Positions 6,082 to 8,444 of a stretch of DNA of 8,444 bases are shown piece by piece. The notes below the pieces were generated by a model. That model had not been told where the DNA came from. It made no database searches and saw only the letters and a list, made by a program, of their open reading frames with translations. Position 1 is the first letter of the stretch, and each line of letters opens with the position of its first letter. Origin of the DNA: an uncultured Oscillospiraceae bacterium (GTDB lineage Bacteria; Bacillota; Clostridia; Oscillospirales; Oscillospiraceae); NCBI GenBank assembly GCA_944385305.1, contig CALWWS010000252.1:1-8444 (forward strand), in the 5' to 3' direction. The position numbers and the translations under genes are program-made.

Positions 6082-7320
6082 TCAGAGCAGATTTTTGACC
6101 ACCCGGCCGTCCTGGATGACCAGCTTGACGTTGTCCGCATTTCGCAGCACGCTGATGTGCTCGTCGGGATGGCCGGAGACCAGCAGCACGTCGGCCAGCT
6201 TGCCCGGCTCCAGGGTGCCCAGCTGATCCTCCATCTGCAGCAATCTGGAGTTGACCCTGGTGGCCATAGTGAGGATCTCCATGGGGGTGAAGCCCGCCGT
6301 CTCCAGCCGCTCCAGCTCCAGGGTGGCGTCCTGGTAGGAACAGCCAAAGCTCTCGTCCCCCAGAAAGTCGCAGCCTACGCCCACCGGGATGTGGGCCTTC
6401 CTGGCCAGCTCCAGGGAGCGGTAGTGGGCCTCGTAGGACTGCTGGGTCTTTTCCCGCAGGTAGGGGAGCACGTCCGGCTTCTTCTCAAAATAGCACTTGG
6501 AGGCATGCATGATGGCCAGGGTGGGTACCAGGTAGCAGCCGTTTTTCACCATCAGCTCGATGCACCGCTCGTCCAGGTAGAAGCCGTGCTCAATGCACTT
6601 CACCCCGTTTTGCAGGGCCAGCAGAATGCCGCGGTTTGCCTGGGCGTGGGTGGTGACGTAGCTGCCCATGTTCTCCGCCTCCTCCACCGCCGCCCGGATC
6701 TCCTCCTGGCTGAAGTGGCTGTGAGGCGTGGCCCGGTCCCCCTGGGAGAACACCCCGCCGGTGGTCATGATCTTGATGAGATCCGCCCCGTTTCGCATGT
6801 TGATCCGGCAGGCCCGGCGCACCTCGTCCACTCCGTTGGCAATGATGGCGGGGCTGTAGGTGTGCAGGCTGGCCTCCAGGGTGAGGCGCTGGTAGGCGTC
6901 CCCGTGGCCGCCGATCTGGGTGATGATCTTGCCCGCGCCGAAGATGCGGGGCACGTCCAGCAGACCCTCCGCCACCGCCGGACGCAGCAGGATCACATCG
7001 CTGCCCAGATCCCGGATGGCGGTATAGCCTTGCTCCCGCAGCTGGGAGAGATCCCGCAGGGCGCGCGCCATACTCAGCTGGGGAGTGATGCTCACCCAGT
7101 CCACCGCCACGGCGCTGCCCCAGCCCATGTGGGTATGGGCCTCGATAAGGCCGGGGAGAATGGTGGCGTTTTCTGCGGTGTACACCTGGGCGTTGGGGTA
7201 GGGGGGCAGCTCGCTCTGCCGGCAGACCAGCTTGATTTTATTTCCCTCCAGCACCACCGCGCCGTCGGGGATGGGGGGGCCGCCGTTACCGTCCACTACC
7301 CGGCCCTTGAGAACGATCAT
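6082..7320 (-). CDS. Metal-dependent amidohydrolase, prolidase/imidazolonepropionase-like
   Basis: Amidohydrolase-superfamily enzyme of 412 residues, expected to hydrolyse an amide or peptide bond with a divalent metal centre in a TIM barrel. Metal ligands by pattern: H62 and H64 in EAHTH (60-64), probable carbamylated K183 in LIKIM, H225 in TTHAQ, H245 in IEHG, and catalytic D318 in GCDF. The N-terminal strand segment (VVDGNGGPPIPDGAVVLEG, about 8-26) and the C-terminal LGTLEPGKLADVLLV (367-381) form the usual small beta domain. This layout resembles the binuclear-zinc Xaa-Pro/Xaa-Arg dipeptidase group (the 'Sgx9260-like' prolidases). No signal peptide is seen. AAGGAG lies 8 bases upstream of the ATG on the minus strand. 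It is divergent from an XRE regulator, which may control it. The actual substrate is unknown; a dipeptide or N-acyl amino acid is the best guess. Confidence 0.9.
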   Translation of the reverse strand: MIVLKGRVVDGNGGPPIPDGAVVLEGNKIKLVCRQSELPPYPNAQVYTAENATILPGLIEAHTHMGWGSAVAVDWVSITPQLSMARALRDLSQLREQGYTAIRDLGSDVILLRPAVAEGLLDVPRIFGAGKIITQIGGHGDAYQRLTLEASLHTYSPAIIANGVDEVRRACRINMRNGADLIKIMTTGGVFSQGDRATPHSHFSQEEIRAAVEEAENMGSYVTTHAQANRGILLALQNGVKCIEHGFYLDERCIELMVKNGCYLVPTLAIMHASKCYFEKKPDVLPYLREKTQQSYEAHYRSLELARKAHIPVGVGCDFLGDESFGCSYQDATLELERLETAGFTPMEILTMATRVNSRLLQMEDQLGTLEPGKLADVLLVSGHPDEHISVLRNADNVKLVIQDGRVVKNLL

Positions 7321-7371
7321 GGCAAAGACTCCTTTTCTGAAAAAGTGGCCGTGGGCCCTGTTTGCCTCTCT

Positions 7372-7400
7372 ACTGTAACAAAAAGAGGGAGGGTTGAACA
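7372..7400 (-). promoter_or_regulatory. Candidate extended -10 promoter for the amidohydrolase
   Basis: On the minus strand, TGT followed by TACAGT (-10 at 7372-7377, TG at 7379-7380) forms an extended -10. A weak -35 TGTTCA (7395-7400) lies 17 bases upstream. The leader would be about 45 nt. AGAGGG direct repeats overlap the spacer and -35. Confidence 0.35.
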
Positions 7401-7415
7401 GAGGGTTTCAGAGGG
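7384..7415 (+). repeat. AGAGGG direct repeats in the divergent intergenic region
   Basis: Three copies of AGAGGG start at 7384, 7400 and 7410. The last two are within CAGAGGG copies spaced exactly 10 bases apart, one helical turn. They overlap the candidate amidohydrolase promoter and lie 30 bases or more upstream of the XRE promoter. They could be a protein-binding site, but short G-rich repeats can arise by chance. Confidence 0.4.
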
Positions 7416-7444
7416 CGGGAGAAAATTTGTGCAGGTTTTTCGGC

Positions 7445-7473
7445 TTGTGCCCGAGTTGGAAACCGGCTATAAT
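7445..7473 (+). promoter_or_regulatory. Promoter of the XRE regulator gene
   Basis: A perfect -10 TATAAT (7468-7473) and a partial -35 TTGTGC (7445-7450) with a 17-base spacer. Transcription should begin near 7480. A GC hairpin, CGGCGGC (7479-7485) with GCCGCCG (7489-7495) and a 3-nt loop, would then form at the very 5' end of the mRNA. Confidence 0.65.
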
Positions 7474-7521
7474 GGGAGCGGCGGCTCCGCCGCCGGTATT
7501 GGCAGGAAGGAGCGAAAAGAA

Positions 7522-7980
7522 ATGGTAACGCTGGCACAGAGAATTGAGCAGCTGCGCACCCAGGCCAACCTGGGCAGGCCGGCTCTGGCGGCCGCCCTGG
7601 GCTTCCCCAAGGGCGCCATTGAGAAGTTTGAGACCGGGCGGCAGACCCCCACTAAGGAGCAGCAGGAGAAGATGGCTGCCTATTTCGGGGTATCCCTGTT
7701 CTATCTGCGGGGGGAGAGCAGCGACCCCACCCGCCAGGACGACTGGATGACCCTGTCCCCGGCGGATATGGACGACGACCCGCCGCCCCCCGCCCCCCGC
7801 CCCGCCCCCAAGCGTCCCAAGGGGGAGGAGCCGGAGCAGGGCACGGTGCTGGACGCCCTGCTGGGCGGCAGACAGATGCAGCAGACGGTGCGCCAGGCGG
7901 TGCTGGAGGTGCTCCGCTCCCCTGAGGGGCAGGAGATCCTGTCCAAGGCCATCGCCAAGGCCCTGGCCGGGCAGAAATAA
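7522..7980 (+). CDS. XRE-family helix-turn-helix transcriptional regulator
   Basis: 152-residue DNA-binding protein with a Cro/cI-type (HTH_3) domain at residues 4-64: LAQRIEQLRTQANLGRPALA, then the recognition region FPKGAIEKFETGRQTPT (28-44), then MAAYFGVSLFYLRGE (51-65), the usual XRE ending. A proline- and charge-rich linker (about 86-104, PPPPAPRPAPKRPK) joins it to a helical C-terminal module (108-152, ending LSKAIAKALAGQK) of unknown role, perhaps for oligomerisation. The true start is the ATG at 7522, with AAGGAG 9 bases upstream and a promoter at 7445-7473. The same frame is open far upstream, but that part is antisense to the amidohydrolase and not coding. It is divergent from the amidohydrolase gene and is its most obvious candidate target, besides itself. 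Confidence 0.9.
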   Translation: MVTLAQRIEQLRTQANLGRPALAAALGFPKGAIEKFETGRQTPTKEQQEKMAAYFGVSLFYLRGESSDPTRQDDWMTLSPADMDDDPPPPAPRPAPKRPKGEEPEQGTVLDALLGGRQMQQTVRQAVLEVLRSPEGQEILSKAIAKALAGQK

Positions 7981-7981
7981 T

Positions 7982-8023
7982 AAAAGCGGCCTGCCGCGCG
8001 TATGCGCGGCAGGCCGCTTTTTT
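7982..8023. terminator. Bidirectional terminator between the XRE gene and clpB
   Basis: A perfect 18-bp stem (7982-7999 with 8004-8021) and a GTAT loop, followed by T6 on the plus strand and with A4 on the left that gives a T4 on the minus strand. It begins right after the XRE stop and lies 9 bases downstream of the clpB stop, so it serves both convergent genes. Confidence 0.94.
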
Positions 8024-8031
8024 GCGGTGGG

Positions 8032-8444
8032 TTATGCGTTATCCACGATCTCGCCGGTGAGCACCGTCTTGCTCTCCACGGTGAGCTCGCCGTTTACGCA
8101 GTCCACGGTAAGGGTGTCCCCGGGGGCCACCTGGTCGGCAATGATTTTGCGGCTGATGAGGGTCTCCACCGTGTGCTGTACGAAGCGGCGCAGGGGCCGG
8201 GCGCCGAAGGCGGGGTCGTAGGCGCTGTCGATAATAAACCGCTTGGCGGCGTCGGTGAGGTGGACGGTGAGCTGCTTCTCCGCCAGCCGGCGGTTGAGCT
8301 CGGCGGCGAGCAGGTCGATGATGCCGGTAATGTTCTCCTTGGTCAGGGGCTTGTAGAACACGGTCTCGTCCAGTCGGTTGAGGAACTCCGGCCGGAAGGA
8401 GTGGCGCAGCAGATCCTGCACCGCGCTTTTGGCCTCTTCCGTAA
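8032..8444 (-). CDS. clpB: ATP-dependent chaperone ClpB, C-terminal part (N-terminus outside window)
   Basis: C-terminal 136 residues of a Hsp100/Clp AAA+ unfoldase, read on the minus strand and continuing past the window edge. ClpB threads aggregated proteins through its hexamer and refolds them with DnaK. The visible part covers the end of the second AAA+ module and its small C-terminal domain. FRPEFLNRLDE carries the conserved arginine-finger region of NBD2. The segment from LTDAAKRFIIDSAYDPAFGA into ARPLRRFVQ carries the sensor-2 GAR motif. KPLTKENITGIIDLL is the typical D2-small helix. ClpB is preferred over ClpC/ClpA because of this end pattern and the short acidic tail without extra domains; ClpC is not fully excluded. 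The stop is TAA at 8032-8034, just before the shared terminator. It is cytoplasmic and often heat-induced, but its promoter lies outside the window. Confidence 0.88.
   Translation of the reverse strand, partial: TEEAKSAVQDLLRHSFRPEFLNRLDETVFYKPLTKENITGIIDLLAAELNRRLAEKQLTVHLTDAAKRFIIDSAYDPAFGARPLRRFVQHTVETLISRKIIADQVAPGDTLTVDCVNGELTVESKTVLTGEIVDNA

Noticed and set aside
6157..7521. A 455-codon in-frame extension upstream of the XRE regulator, suggesting a 607-residue fusion
   Set aside because: The extension is antisense to the amidohydrolase. A promoter and ribosome binding site sit right before the ATG at 7522, where XRE homology begins.

Overview
The window looks like a GC-rich chromosomal segment from an anaerobic Firmicute of the Clostridia, most likely Oscillospiraceae (the Flavonifractor/Lawsonibacter/Intestinimonas neighbourhood). 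This is an inference. It rests on a Bacillus/Clostridium-type TopB, a reverse rubrerythrin of the clostridial type next to a rubredoxin, strong AGGAG-type ribosome binding sites, and heavy use of GGG/CGG/CCC codons. I see no phage, transposon, CRISPR or RNA gene. The content is mostly housekeeping, stress and metabolic genes.

Layout from left to right. Positions 1-497 (minus) hold the N-terminal two-thirds or so of an alpha/beta hydrolase of the monoacylglycerol-lipase type. Positions 662-2857 (plus) encode DNA topoisomerase III, which overlaps by 4 bases an MgtC/SapB-family membrane protein (2854-3546). A regulatory region with an A-tract UP element, a good sigma-A promoter and a long Fur/PerR-like palindrome precedes reverse rubrerythrin (3730-4272) and a small rubredoxin (4305-4460), and this pair ends in a strong terminator. 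Next comes an L-cysteine desulfidase-family protein (CyuA/UPF0597, 4693-6024). It meets an amidohydrolase of the metal-dependent prolidase-like type (6082-7320, minus) at a 21-bp bidirectional terminator. Divergent from the amidohydrolase is an XRE-type regulator (7522-7980). It ends at a second bidirectional terminator shared with the C-terminal end of ClpB (8032-8444, minus).

How the genes may work together. Rubrerythrin and rubredoxin form a clear electron-transfer and peroxide-detoxification operon. Its promoter, codon use and operator all point to high, regulated expression. topB and mgtC appear translationally coupled, although their functions are not obviously related. The XRE regulator may control the divergent amidohydrolase through direct repeats in the shared 201-base intergenic region; this is a hypothesis. 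The other genes are single-gene units separated by terminators.

I found no convincing evidence of a wholly new system. The most unusual points are the rubredoxin with a C-x-C instead of a C-x-x-C first knuckle, the 29-base operator at the rubrerythrin start site, a CTGP variant of the normally CTEP motif in the cysteine desulfidase, and apparently face-to-face promoters between the hydrolase and topB.
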